7,102 nucleotides of DNA from Acidimicrobiaceae bacterium (GCA_003151555.1 PLXU01000063.1:1-7102), one strand, 5' to 3'. Positions 1 to 6,602 are shown, counted from the stretch's first letter. The notes: a model not told the origin generated them from the sequence alone. Program-made: numbers and translations.

Positions 1-155
1 AGCGCGAGCGCGCCGATGGCCAGCACGGGCAGGACGAAGATCGCGACGGTATTGAAGTGACCCGCGACGCTGAGCAGCGCCACCACGCCAATGCTGAGAA
101 CGACCGTCACGAAAAGTTCGGGCGTGTCACCCACTAAGAAGTCCCACCAGAACAT
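1..155 (-). CDS. Small membrane protein, 5' part only (runs off the left edge)
   Basis: This open frame starts with ATG at 155 and is still open at base 1, giving 51 residues of an incomplete protein. The start is supported by a Shine-Dalgarno-like AAAGGG at 168-163, seven bases upstream. The N-terminus is rich in aromatic residues (MFWWDF) and is followed by VGDTPEL. Two hydrophobic stretches follow, at about residues 13-31 and 36-51, so it is an integral membrane protein. It begins 47 bp after the stop of the FTR1-like membrane gene on the same strand, so the two are probably co-transcribed and may work together. I do not recognise the family with certainty. Function is unknown; a partner subunit of the upstream permease-like protein is only a guess from position. 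Confidence 0.7.
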   Translation of the reverse strand, partial: MFWWDFLVGDTPELFVTVVLSIGVVALLSVAGHFNTVAIFVLPVLAIGALA

Positions 156-202
156 GGCGAAGCCCTTTATTAGACGAACGAAGAGGGTCGGCTGCCTGTC
201 GT

Positions 203-967
203 TCACGGGGCCACCTCACTGTCCACCAACGGGTGTTGGCGTCGCATCACGGTGACGAGGAGCCACGTCACGAGCGCGTAGAGCAGCACGAAGAACAACA
301 AGGTCACGTCGTTATCGGGCCACTTGATCTTGAGACCCTCACCGGTCCAGAAGGTGCCGTACGTTACGAGCAGGACGCCGACGCTCATCTTCATGGCGTT
401 CTCCGGCACCCTCGAGAGCTGGCGGGCCACGATGACGCCCGCCACACCCACCACCACAACCGCGATTGCGGCGACGATGACCGCGAGTCCGAGGCGATGG
501 GCCGACGTGCCCAGCGTCAGCACGATGATCACGACCTCCAGGCCCTCGAGAAAGGTTCCCTTGAACGCGACGACGAAGGCAACCCGATCGCGGTCCACCG
601 TAACGTCGAGCGCCTGCAACTCGGCGACTTTCATTCGGTAGATCTCGTCTTCATCGTGCTTGGCCTTAAGACCGCTCGAGCGCAGGATCGCCTTTCGTAG
701 CCACTGCATTCCGAAGATCAAAAGCACTCCACCCACGACGAGGCGCAGCCCGTCGAGCGGCACGTGCACCAACGCCGGACCAAAGGCCGCGACCAACGCC
801 GCCAACGCGAAGAGCGCGACGACCACGCCCTGCAGCGCCGAACGCCAGCCCCGGGTGTGTCCCACCGCCAACACGATGGTGAGGGCCTCGACCATTTCCA
901 CCGAACAGGCCAGGAACACCGCCCCGACGAGCACGACAACTCCAGTTGTAACCGTTGTGGCAAACAA
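203..967 (-). CDS. Seven-helix membrane protein with paired Glu-x-x-Glu motifs, FTR1-like candidate metal permease
   Basis: A 254-residue integral membrane protein with about seven hydrophobic segments, near residues 8-35, 44-66, 73-90, 130-153, 158-182, 191-208 and 222-241. A charged loop at about 91-128 (KAKHDEDEIYR) splits it into two halves. Each half has an acidic motif in its first helix: VEMVEALTIVL (E24, E27) and FLEGLEVVIIVL (E141, E144). The second closely resembles the REGLE motif of FTR1-type iron permeases, where the glutamates bind metal, so a transporter of a divalent or trivalent metal is a reasonable inference. It may belong to the uncharacterised COG4280-type group. The start is TTG at 967, with AGAGGTG about ten bases upstream. 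A GTG near codon 13 behind a GGAG is an alternative that would trim the N-terminus. It lies 68 bp after hisIE and has no evident link to histidine synthesis. Confidence 0.72.
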   Translation of the reverse strand: MFATTVTTGVVVLVGAVFLACSVEMVEALTIVLAVGHTRGWRSALQGVVVALFALAALVAAFGPALVHVPLDGLRLVVGGVLLIFGMQWLRKAILRSSGLKAKHDEDEIYRMKVAELQALDVTVDRDRVAFVVAFKGTFLEGLEVVIIVLTLGTSAHRLGLAVIVAAIAVVVVGVAGVIVARQLSRVPENAMKMSVGVLLVTYGTFWTGEGLKIKWPDNDVTLLFFVLLYALVTWLLVTVMRRQHPLVDSEVAP

Positions 968-1035
968 AAGCGATACGCACCTCTCGCGTGATTCAGAGGA
1001 TGGTGAAAAGAATCCTCACTAGAAACCTTACGAGT
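968..1035. other. Spacer between hisIE and the membrane-protein genes, with a weak hairpin
   Basis: This 68-bp gap is the only real spacer between the his operon and the downstream membrane genes. Read on the minus strand, it contains GAGGAT (1017-1012) and ATCCTC (1001-996), which can form a 6-bp stem with a 10-base loop. No T-tract follows, so it is not a convincing intrinsic terminator. The SD-like AGAGGTG for the TTG start at 967 lies in the gap. A TAAGGT at about 1030-1025 could serve as a -10 element, but I see no good -35. Whether the his transcript reads into the membrane genes cannot be decided from the sequence. Confidence 0.35.
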
Positions 1036-1581
1036 TTAGTGGTCGCGTTGGCGCAACTCGTCTTCCACGGCCGCCGGATCGATGCCCCGACTGCGCAGCA
1101 ACAACAGGGTGTGGAACCAGAGGTCGGCCGCTTCGCTAGCCACCCTTTCCTCACTCTCGCTGAGCGCGGCCACCACCAGCTCTACCGCTTCTTCGCCGAC
1201 CTTGCGCGAGAGCAGCGCGGTACCGTCTCGCAGCATCGTGGCGACATAGGAATCGTCCGCGTTCGCCTGCTCGCGCTGGAGAATTCTCCGCCAGAGCCAC
1301 GGGGTGAAGCAGGACGTTGTCCCGTCGTGACAGGCCGGTCCGTCGGCGTTCACGCGCACGAGCACCGCGTCCTCGTCGCAGTCGAGCTGGACCTCCACCA
1401 CGTGCATCACGTTGCCCGAAGTCTCGCCCTTTTGCCAGAGCTTCTGGCGCGAGCGAGAATAAAAGTGCACCAGACCACTCGAGCGTGTGAGGCCCAGCGC
1501 TTCTTCATCCATCCAACCGAGCATCAGGACCCGGCCGGTCCGGTCGTCCTGCACAATCGCCGCGCGTAGTTCGTCGCTCAC
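1036..1581 (-). CDS. hisIE: Bifunctional phosphoribosyl-AMP cyclohydrolase / phosphoribosyl-ATP pyrophosphatase HisIE
   Basis: This cytoplasmic protein of 181 residues carries out steps 2 and 3 of histidine synthesis: hydrolysis of phosphoribosyl-ATP to phosphoribosyl-AMP (HisE half) and opening of the adenine ring (HisI half). The HisI domain spans about residues 5-100, with LWQKGETSGN (48-57), the metal-binding DCDED (67-71) and GPACHDGTTSC (81-91), which holds the zinc-ligand-type cysteines C84 and C91. The HisE domain spans about 108-181, with SRKVGEEAVEL (125-135) and EAADLWFHTLLLL (150-162), the acidic helices of the MazG-like fold. I chose GTG at 1581 because the HisI homology begins there, because GTGA overlaps the hisF stop by 4 bp, and because GAAGGAG lies five bases upstream. 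The frame stays open further upstream, but that part is antisense-like shadow inside hisF. It is the last gene of the operon. At 181 residues it is slightly shorter than E. coli HisIE (203). Confidence 0.95.
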   Translation of the reverse strand: MSDELRAAIVQDDRTGRVLMLGWMDEEALGLTRSSGLVHFYSRSRQKLWQKGETSGNVMHVVEVQLDCDEDAVLVRVNADGPACHDGTTSCFTPWLWRRILQREQANADDSYVATMLRDGTALLSRKVGEEAVELVVAALSESEERVASEAADLWFHTLLLLRSRGIDPAAVEDELRQRDH

Positions 1582-2330
1582 ACCCGCTCCTTCACCGGTC
1601 GCAGTTGCACGCCCAGACTTTCCAATTCCCGTCGCAACCCCGGCAGACCGGCGGGGTTCTCGTGCACGATAGAGGCCACCAGTGCGGCGTCGGTGATGGC
1701 CAAAGCCTCGGCCACGTGTTGGGCCGAGCCCGCGCCGCCGGACGCGATGACCGGGATGGCGATCGCGGCGCGCACGGCGCCCGTGAGCTCTAAGTCGAAA
1801 CCCTTGCGCTGGCCGTCGTGAAAGATCGACGTCAGCAGGATCTCGCCGGCCCCGCGTTCGGCGGCCTCGATGGCCCACGGAATGACCTTCGTCGTGGTCG
1901 CCACGCGACCACCATGCGTGTGCACCACGCCGCCGCCCGCGTCGATCGCCACCACCACGGCCTGGCTGCCGTAGCGGGAGGCAATGGCGGTCACGAGCGC
2001 GGGATTGGCGAGCGCGGCTGAATTGAGCGACACCCGGTCGGCCCCCGACTCGATGATTCGCATGGCGTCGGCCACGCTGCGCACACCGCCGCCGACGGTG
2101 AAGGGTATGTCGAGCACTTCGGCCACGTGGACCACGACCGAGGTCATGGTCTCGGTGTCGTCCGGCGTCGCCGCGATGTCGAGCAGCACCAGTTCGTCCG
2201 CGCCACCGGCGCTGTAAAAGGCGGCCAGTTCCACGGGGTCACCCACGTCACGCAGACCAACGAAGCTCACGCCCTTCACCACCCGGCCGTAGGCCACGTC
2301 CAGGCAGGGGATCAGGCGGGCGAGAGGCAT
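1578..2330 (-). CDS. hisF: Imidazole glycerol phosphate synthase, cyclase subunit HisF
   Basis: HisF, 250 residues, is a (beta-alpha)8 barrel that uses ammonia from HisH to convert PRFAR into imidazole glycerol phosphate and AICAR. The catalytic aspartates are D11 (in PCLDV) and D130 (in AIDAG), at the same numbers as in Thermotoga HisF. T167 and D172 in LLTSIFHDG correspond to the conserved Thr and Asp of the usual LLTSxDRDG. Phosphate-binding glycines lie in VGGGVRS (79-85) and ASGGAGS (196-202). The barrel-bottom ammonia-gate residues are R5, E46 and E163, with R99 where Thermotoga has lysine. The ATG at 2330 lies inside the end of hisH (19-bp overlap), with no Shine-Dalgarno visible, so translation is probably coupled to hisH. 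In many bacteria hisA lies between hisH and hisF; here it does not. Confidence 0.97.
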   Translation of the reverse strand: MPLARLIPCLDVAYGRVVKGVSFVGLRDVGDPVELAAFYSAGGADELVLLDIAATPDDTETMTSVVVHVAEVLDIPFTVGGGVRSVADAMRIIESGADRVSLNSAALANPALVTAIASRYGSQAVVVAIDAGGGVVHTHGGRVATTTKVIPWAIEAAERGAGEILLTSIFHDGQRKGFDLELTGAVRAAIAIPVIASGGAGSAQHVAEALAITDAALVASIVHENPAGLPGLRRELESLGVQLRPVKERV

Positions 2331-2866
2331 TGCTCAAGGAGGTTGAGGCCGGCCGGGCCGCTCTTTTCGGGGTGGAACTGAACACCAAAAAATGAGCCGT
2401 TGCGCACCGCGACCGAGACGCCCTCGGACCGGGCCACGGTGTCGGGCGACTCACCCGCGTAGGAGTGGGCGAAGTAGTAGGCCTCATTCCAGGGTTCCAC
2501 CATGGCCCAGCCGAGCCGCGGTACCCGCGGCGTCGTCAGGCGCGTCACGTGTCCACTCAACAGTCCGAGGCCCGCGACGCCGCCATCTTCCTCGGTCGTC
2601 TCCAACGCCAGCTGCATGCCCAGGCAGATGCCCAGAATCGGTCCGCCACTAGAGAACCGTTCGTGCAGCGCGACGTCCGCGCCCGTCTCGTGCAGGTGCA
2701 CCATGGCGCTGCGCGCCGAACCCACGCCCGGCAGCACGACGAATGGTGCCTCCAGTAGGGCCTCGCGATCGTTTGAGACTTCGCTCGTGCGGCCCAGTCG
2801 GCTGAGCGCGGCCCGCACCGAGTGGGTGTTGCCCGCTCCGTAGTCAACCACCACGACCTCGCTCAC
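2312..2866 (-). CDS. hisH: Imidazole glycerol phosphate synthase, glutaminase subunit HisH
   Basis: HisH, 184 residues, is a class I glutamine amidotransferase that hydrolyses glutamine and passes ammonia to HisF. The triad is visible: C81 in GICLGMQ, and H165 and E167 in FHPEKSG. The oxyanion-strand motif PGVG is at 46-49, YGAGN near the N-terminus, and YFAHSY at 131-136. At the subunit interface the usual PHMGWN reads PRLGWA (116-121), keeping the Trp but changing the His and the Asn. The protein is shorter than most HisH (about 196-215). It starts at GTG 2866, where GTGA overlaps the hisCB stop by 4 bp, with AAGGG six bases upstream. Its 3' end overlaps hisF by 19 bp, as expected for obligate partners. 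Confidence 0.96.
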   Translation of the reverse strand: MSEVVVVDYGAGNTHSVRAALSRLGRTSEVSNDREALLEAPFVVLPGVGSARSAMVHLHETGADVALHERFSSGGPILGICLGMQLALETTEEDGGVAGLGLLSGHVTRLTTPRVPRLGWAMVEPWNEAYYFAHSYAGESPDTVARSEGVSVAVRNGSFFGVQFHPEKSGPAGLNLLEQCLSPA

Positions 2867-4383
2867 AACGAGCCCTTCGTCGAGCGCACCAGCGAGCCGT
2901 CGCGGGTGAGGGCCTGGGCCAGGGCGCGGCCGACGGCCTTGAACGAGGCCTCCGCGACGTGGTGGTCGTTCTCGCCGTTGGCGGTCACGTGCAGGGTGAT
3001 GCGTGCCGTCTGGGCCAACGATTCGAAGGCGTGCGCGGCCATGCCGGGGTCGGGGGTGATGGAGATGTTGGCCGTCGCACGACCCGAGAGGTCCACCACC
3101 GCGTGGGCCAGCGCCTCGTCCATCGGCACCCGGGCCTCGCCGTATCGGGTGAGTCCCCGTCGGTCGCCCAGGGCCATATCCAGGGCCTCACCGAACGTGC
3201 GCATCATGTCCTCGACGGTGTGGTGCTCGCCCGTTTCGAGGTCGCCCACGCCTTCTAAGCGCAGATCCATCCCGCCGTGAAAGGCCAACTGCTGGAGCAT
3301 GTGATCGTAGAATCCCAGACCAGTGTTCACGTAGACGCGGCCCTCGCCCGGCACGCGCAGACGAACGTTGAGCAACGTCTCGGCCGTGGCGCGCCGGTGG
3401 CGCACGCTTTGGCTGGGCGGCGAGGCGCCCCGCAACTCGCAGCGCAGTGCATCGAGCAGGAAATCGTCGTCGAGCTCGTCGCGCACGCTGACCCGCAATC
3501 CCCCGGGATAGGCGCGCAGCACGACGCCGTATACCAACATCCTCTCGACCAGCTCGTGGGGATTATCCATCGGGATGAACAAGAAGTTCGTATATGAACG
3601 CAGCGCCACCAGACCAAGGGTCGCCAATTCCTCGGCCAGTCGGTCACGTTCGGCCACCTGGGACGACACGTCCGGTTCTTCCCTCATGGCCGCCAGGGCC
3701 AACGACGCGGAGAGCGACGAGACCGAAAGGGGTGCCTGGCGCGACGTGATGACGGCCGTCAGCTCGGGCGTCGCGACCGCGTAACCAACGCGCGCCCCGG
3801 CGAGTCCGTAGGCCTTCGAAAACGTACGCAAGATAATGGCGCCGCTGTCAACGAGCTCGAGCGCGTCGACGCCCGCGTAGTCGGCGTAGGCCTCGTCGAT
3901 GACCAACTGGCCCGCCACGTCGGGAATCTCGGGCATTTCGCCGGTTGGGTTGTTGGGCCGGCACACAAACACCAGGTCGGCGCGGGCGGGGTCGTCAATC
4001 ATGGTTGCGCCCGCCATCGAGGCGGCGTAACGGTACATGGAGTACGAAAAGGCCGGCACGGTCGCCACCGTGCCCCCTTCGCCAAAGATGCGCGCCAGCA
4101 GCACGATGAATTCGTCGCTGCCCGCGCCGAGGGATATCTGATCGAGACCCACGCCGTGACGAGTCGCGACGGCCTGGCGCAGCGATTCGTACCGGCCGCG
4201 GTCGTATTCGTTGACGTCGGCCAGCGCTCTGGCCAGCGCGGCCGGACGGGCACTCGCCGGCGGCGTGGGCGCCACGTTGCCGTCAAAACGCAGGATTGAT
4301 CTCACGTCGAGGCCGACCTGGGCGGCCAGCGCCTCGCTCGACGGCGGCCACTGGTATGCCTCGAGGACTTTAGGGCTACTCAC
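2863..4383 (-). CDS. hisCB: HisC-HisB fusion: histidinol-phosphate aminotransferase + imidazoleglycerol-phosphate dehydratase
   Basis: A single uninterrupted frame of 506 residues carries two enzymes of consecutive steps. Residues about 1-318 are a fold-type I PLP aminotransferase (HisC), converting imidazole acetol phosphate and glutamate to histidinol phosphate. It has GAGSDE (86-91), RPNNPTGE (142-149), VIDEAY with D163 and Y166, the PLP lysine K190 in TFSKAYGLAGARVGY, and R297 in GLRVSV. After a roughly ten-residue Ser/Pro linker, residues 329-506 are a full imidazoleglycerol-phosphate dehydratase (HisB), with FYDHML (358-363), QLAFHG, HHTVED (387-392), GDRRGLTRYG (406-415), ENDHHVAEASFKA (471-483) and STKG near the C-terminus. 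The metal-binding His and Glu residues are present (H361, H387, H388, E391, H474, H475, E478). It starts at GTG 4383, overlapping hisD by 8 bp. A GTG at 3405 (codon 327) could in principle start a free HisB, but no good Shine-Dalgarno precedes it. This differs from E. coli HisB, which is fused to a phosphatase. Confidence 0.95.
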   Translation of the reverse strand: MSSPKVLEAYQWPPSSEALAAQVGLDVRSILRFDGNVAPTPPASARPAALARALADVNEYDRGRYESLRQAVATRHGVGLDQISLGAGSDEFIVLLARIFGEGGTVATVPAFSYSMYRYAASMAGATMIDDPARADLVFVCRPNNPTGEMPEIPDVAGQLVIDEAYADYAGVDALELVDSGAIILRTFSKAYGLAGARVGYAVATPELTAVITSRQAPLSVSSLSASLALAAMREEPDVSSQVAERDRLAEELATLGLVALRSYTNFLFIPMDNPHELVERMLVYGVVLRAYPGGLRVSVRDELDDDFLLDALRCELRGASPPSQSVRHRRATAETLLNVRLRVPGEGRVYVNTGLGFYDHMLQQLAFHGGMDLRLEGVGDLETGEHHTVEDMMRTFGEALDMALGDRRGLTRYGEARVPMDEALAHAVVDLSGRATANISITPDPGMAAHAFESLAQTARITLHVTANGENDHHVAEASFKAVGRALAQALTRDGSLVRSTKGSL

Positions 4384-5437
4384 GTCGGGCCGTCGCCTTG
4401 TGCGCGGGCATGTCCTCGAGGTCGGCCAGCGCTTCGATGATCGGGGCGAGCAGTTCCAAACCCTCCTTGGTGACGCGTTGCACGGTGACGGTTTTCATGA
4501 AGGTCTCCAGCCCGAGTCCGCCGGTGGACTTAGACCAGCCGCCCGTCGGAAGTACGTGGTTTCCGCCGGTCGCGTAGTCCCCCGCCGGCACCGGCGAATA
4601 GGGACCCACAAATACGGCGCCGGCGTTTCGTATTCGCCCGGCCAGTGACTCAGCGCGCACGCCCAATAGCGCGACATGCTCGGCGGCGTATCCCTCGACT
4701 TCGGCCAACGCCGCTTCGACATCGTCGCCAACGCGCACCACGTAGCCGCGCGAGTCGGGGCCGTGTTCCATCTGGGCCGCGATCTCTTGGTCAATCAGTG
4801 CTTCGGATATACCGACGTCGGCGACGACCACGATCTCGCTGGGACCGGCCGGTAGGTCAATCGCCACGTCGCGACTGACCAACAGCTTGGCGGTGTTGAC
4901 CGCGCCGCCGCCCGGACCAACGATCTTGTCAACGGCCGCGATGGACTCGGTGCCGTAGGCCATGGCGGCAATCGCCTGCGCGCCGCCAATCGCCCACACC
5001 TCTTCGATGCCCAACAGCGCGGCCGTCTGGGCCACGGCGGCGGCCCCGTGCGGCGGGGTGCAGACTACGATGCGTTCGACTCCGGCTACCTGGGCCGGGA
5101 CGGCCGTCATAATCAATGACGACACGAGACCCTTGGGCACGTAGATCCCCACTGAACGCAGCGGGGTCCATCGCCGCTCCAGCGTCACCCCGGGCGACAC
5201 CTCCATCATGAGGTCTTGGGGGCGTTGCGCCTCGTGCCAGGTGCGCACCGACGCCGCCGCCGCGAGGACCGCGGCCGTGGGGATATCGCCGTAGGCGACG
5301 GCGCGCTCGGGCTTGGATGCCGTGGTCTGGTCGAATCGTTTTGACCACTCCGCGAGCGCCGCGTCACCGCGCGCCCGTACGTCATTGACAATCTCTTCGA
5401 TCGAAATCGAACGACTGGTCTTAACCGGGCTGCTCAC
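4376..5437 (-). CDS. hisD: Histidinol dehydrogenase HisD, compact form
   Basis: HisD catalyses the last two oxidations, histidinol to histidinal to histidine, with NAD+. The protein has 353 residues, while most family members have about 420-440. The E. coli zinc ligands Q259, H262, D360 and H419 correspond to Q222 and H225 (in QMEHGPDS), D287 (in PAGDYATG) and H346 (in PAHK). The catalytic pair E326-H327 corresponds to E253-H254. The family signature IDLPAGPSE is at 193-201. Relative to E. coli, about 37 residues are missing before Q222 and about 36 between H225 and E253; the E253-D287 and D287-H346 spacings are unchanged. The usual GPGN of the nucleotide-binding region reads GPGG (174-177). 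GTG at 5437 is the chosen start because GTGA overlaps the hisG stop by 4 bp and homology begins just after it. The frame continues open upstream to 5641, but that part lies inside hisG and has no HisD-like sequence. Confidence 0.94.
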   Translation of the reverse strand: MSSPVKTSRSISIEEIVNDVRARGDAALAEWSKRFDQTTASKPERAVAYGDIPTAAVLAAAASVRTWHEAQRPQDLMMEVSPGVTLERRWTPLRSVGIYVPKGLVSSLIMTAVPAQVAGVERIVVCTPPHGAAAVAQTAALLGIEEVWAIGGAQAIAAMAYGTESIAAVDKIVGPGGGAVNTAKLLVSRDVAIDLPAGPSEIVVVADVGISEALIDQEIAAQMEHGPDSRGYVVRVGDDVEAALAEVEGYAAEHVALLGVRAESLAGRIRNAGAVFVGPYSPVPAGDYATGGNHVLPTGGWSKSTGGLGLETFMKTVTVQRVTKEGLELLAPIIEALADLEDMPAHKATARRE

Positions 5438-6291
5438 GGCACCATCCGTTCGACGGGCAACGTGAGGATGGACGTCGCACCGCAGGCCGCGAGCTTGGGC
5501 AGCAACGACCAGATCTCCGCGGCTGGCACCAACGCGTGCACGGCGACGATACCCGGCGTCGCCAGGTCCATCACGGTGGGCGAGCCCTTGGTGGGTAACA
5601 CGGCGGTCACCTCCGCGAGACGGTCCTTGGCCACGTTGCACAGCAGGTATCGATTGGCCCGGGCGTTGATCACCGAGCCCAGCAGCGTGGTCAGAGTCCG
5701 GCGCGCTTCGTGGTCAGTCGATCCGGTGCGACCAACCAGAACGGCCTCTGACTCGAACAACACGCCGATCGAGCGCAGCCCGTTGGTGCGCAGGGTGCTG
5801 CCGGTCGACACCAGGTCAATGATGGCGTCAGCCAAACCCAGGCGAGGCGAAATCTCTACCGAGCCGGCCACCTGGACCAGATCGGCGCTAACGCCGCGTT
5901 CGGCCAGAACCTTGGCGGCGATGCGCGGGTGCGAGGTGGCGATGCGCCGCCCCTCGAGGTCGCTCAATTTCGTGGCGCTGTCCTCCATGGAGACCGCGGC
6001 CTGCAGCGAGCACGTGCCGAAGCCCAAGCGCAGGAGGACCTCGACGCTGCTGTCGCGCTCGGCCACCAGATCCAGTCCCGTGATGCCGCAATCGACCACG
6101 CTGTCCTGGACGTATTCGGGCACGTCGTCGGCGCGCACGAAGAGCAGGTCGATGTCGGCGTTGCGGCAGTGCGCCTGCAGCACGCGTTCGCCCGGCTCCT
6201 GGGGCGCCACGCCGCTCGCTTCGAGCAGGGCCCACGAGGGTTCGCGAAGGCGACCCTTGGACGGCAACGCCAGGGTCAATCGTCGGGTCAC
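5434..6291 (-). CDS. hisG: ATP phosphoribosyltransferase HisG, long form
   Basis: HisG, 285 residues, carries out the first and rate-setting step, joining ATP and PRPP to give phosphoribosyl-ATP. Residues 1 to about 208 form the two-lobed catalytic domain, starting with LALPSKGRL (7-15). Residues 146-167 fit the family signature E-x5-G-x-[SAG]...D-[LIV]-x2-[ST]-G-x-T-[LM], with the PRPP loop STGST at 162-166. Residues about 210-285 are the C-terminal ACT-like regulatory domain (RYLLCN, SPTVMDLA, VAVHALV), which in long-form HisG binds histidine for feedback inhibition. A separate HisZ is therefore not expected. The start is GTG at 6291, where GTGA overlaps the hisR stop by 4 bp. It is the first enzyme gene of the operon and is translated directly after the repressor. 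Confidence 0.97.
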   Translation of the reverse strand: MTRRLTLALPSKGRLREPSWALLEASGVAPQEPGERVLQAHCRNADIDLLFVRADDVPEYVQDSVVDCGITGLDLVAERDSSVEVLLRLGFGTCSLQAAVSMEDSATKLSDLEGRRIATSHPRIAAKVLAERGVSADLVQVAGSVEISPRLGLADAIIDLVSTGSTLRTNGLRSIGVLFESEAVLVGRTGSTDHEARRTLTTLLGSVINARANRYLLCNVAKDRLAEVTAVLPTKGSPTVMDLATPGIVAVHALVPAAEIWSLLPKLAACGATSILTLPVERMVP

Positions 6292-6602
6292 TTGCGGCCC
6301 CGCTTCAACACGGCGCCGTAGCCGCCCTCGCCGTAACGAAGCCAGTGCGCGACGCGCGTCACGGTCGCGGTGGAGGCCCCGGTGCGACGTGATATCTCTT
6401 GGTACGGCACCGCCTCGTCGACGAGGCGGGCAACCTGCAGGCGTTGGCCCATGGCGTCGAGCTCAGTCGTGGTGCACACGTCGCGCAAGAAGGCGGCCAC
6501 GACGGAGGGATCGCGCAAGCGCGCGAAGGCGTCCACCAGTTCGTCGAAACGCGACGCCGTTTCCGGTTTGGTCTCGGCCGGAACCACTCTGCCCGATGTC
6601 AT
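6288..6602 (-). CDS. hisR: TrpR-superfamily regulator of YerC/YecD type, probable histidine repressor HisR
   Basis: The protein has 104 residues, about the length of Bacillus YerC. It matches the TrpR-like YerC/YecD family: FLRDVCTTTELDAMGQR (38-54) is the family core, VARLVDEAVPYQEISRRTG (57-75) begins the helix-turn-helix, and ASTATVTRVAHWLRYG (76-91) contains the recognition helix. YerC-type proteins linked to his genes are established or predicted histidine-responsive repressors (HisR), so repression of this operon and of hisA is inferred from family and position. The ATG at 6602 was chosen because homology and usual length fit, and because a TATCAT -10-like element ends six bases before it. 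The frame stays open upstream to 6827, but that part is antisense to hisA and not family-like. No Shine-Dalgarno is visible, suggesting a leaderless mRNA. As first gene of the operon it is probably autoregulated. Confidence 0.9.
   Translation of the reverse strand: MTSGRVVPAETKPETASRFDELVDAFARLRDPSVVAAFLRDVCTTTELDAMGQRLQVARLVDEAVPYQEISRRTGASTATVTRVAHWLRYGEGGYGAVLKRGRK

Noticed and set aside
996..1017. Hairpin GAGGAT/ATCCTC as a terminator after hisIE
   Set aside because: The stem is only 6 bp with a 10-base loop and no T-tract, so I describe it only as a weak hairpin.
233..1022. Plus-strand open frames opposite the membrane-protein gene
   Set aside because: Low-complexity His/Arg/Thr-rich translations that mirror the hydrophobic coding strand; no start context or family match.
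1582..1878. Upstream in-frame extension of hisIE inside hisF
   Set aside because: The extension is Arg/Gly-rich and has no HisI similarity; GTG 1581 with GAAGGAG upstream and GTGA overlap fits better.
2335..2342. Perfect Shine-Dalgarno-like CAAGGAGG on the plus strand
   Set aside because: No suitable start codon with a meaningful reading frame follows; it is a chance sequence opposite the end of hisH.
5438..5641. Upstream in-frame extension of hisD inside hisG
   Set aside because: The 68 extra residues do not resemble the missing HisD N-terminus; homology starts just after the GTG at 5437.
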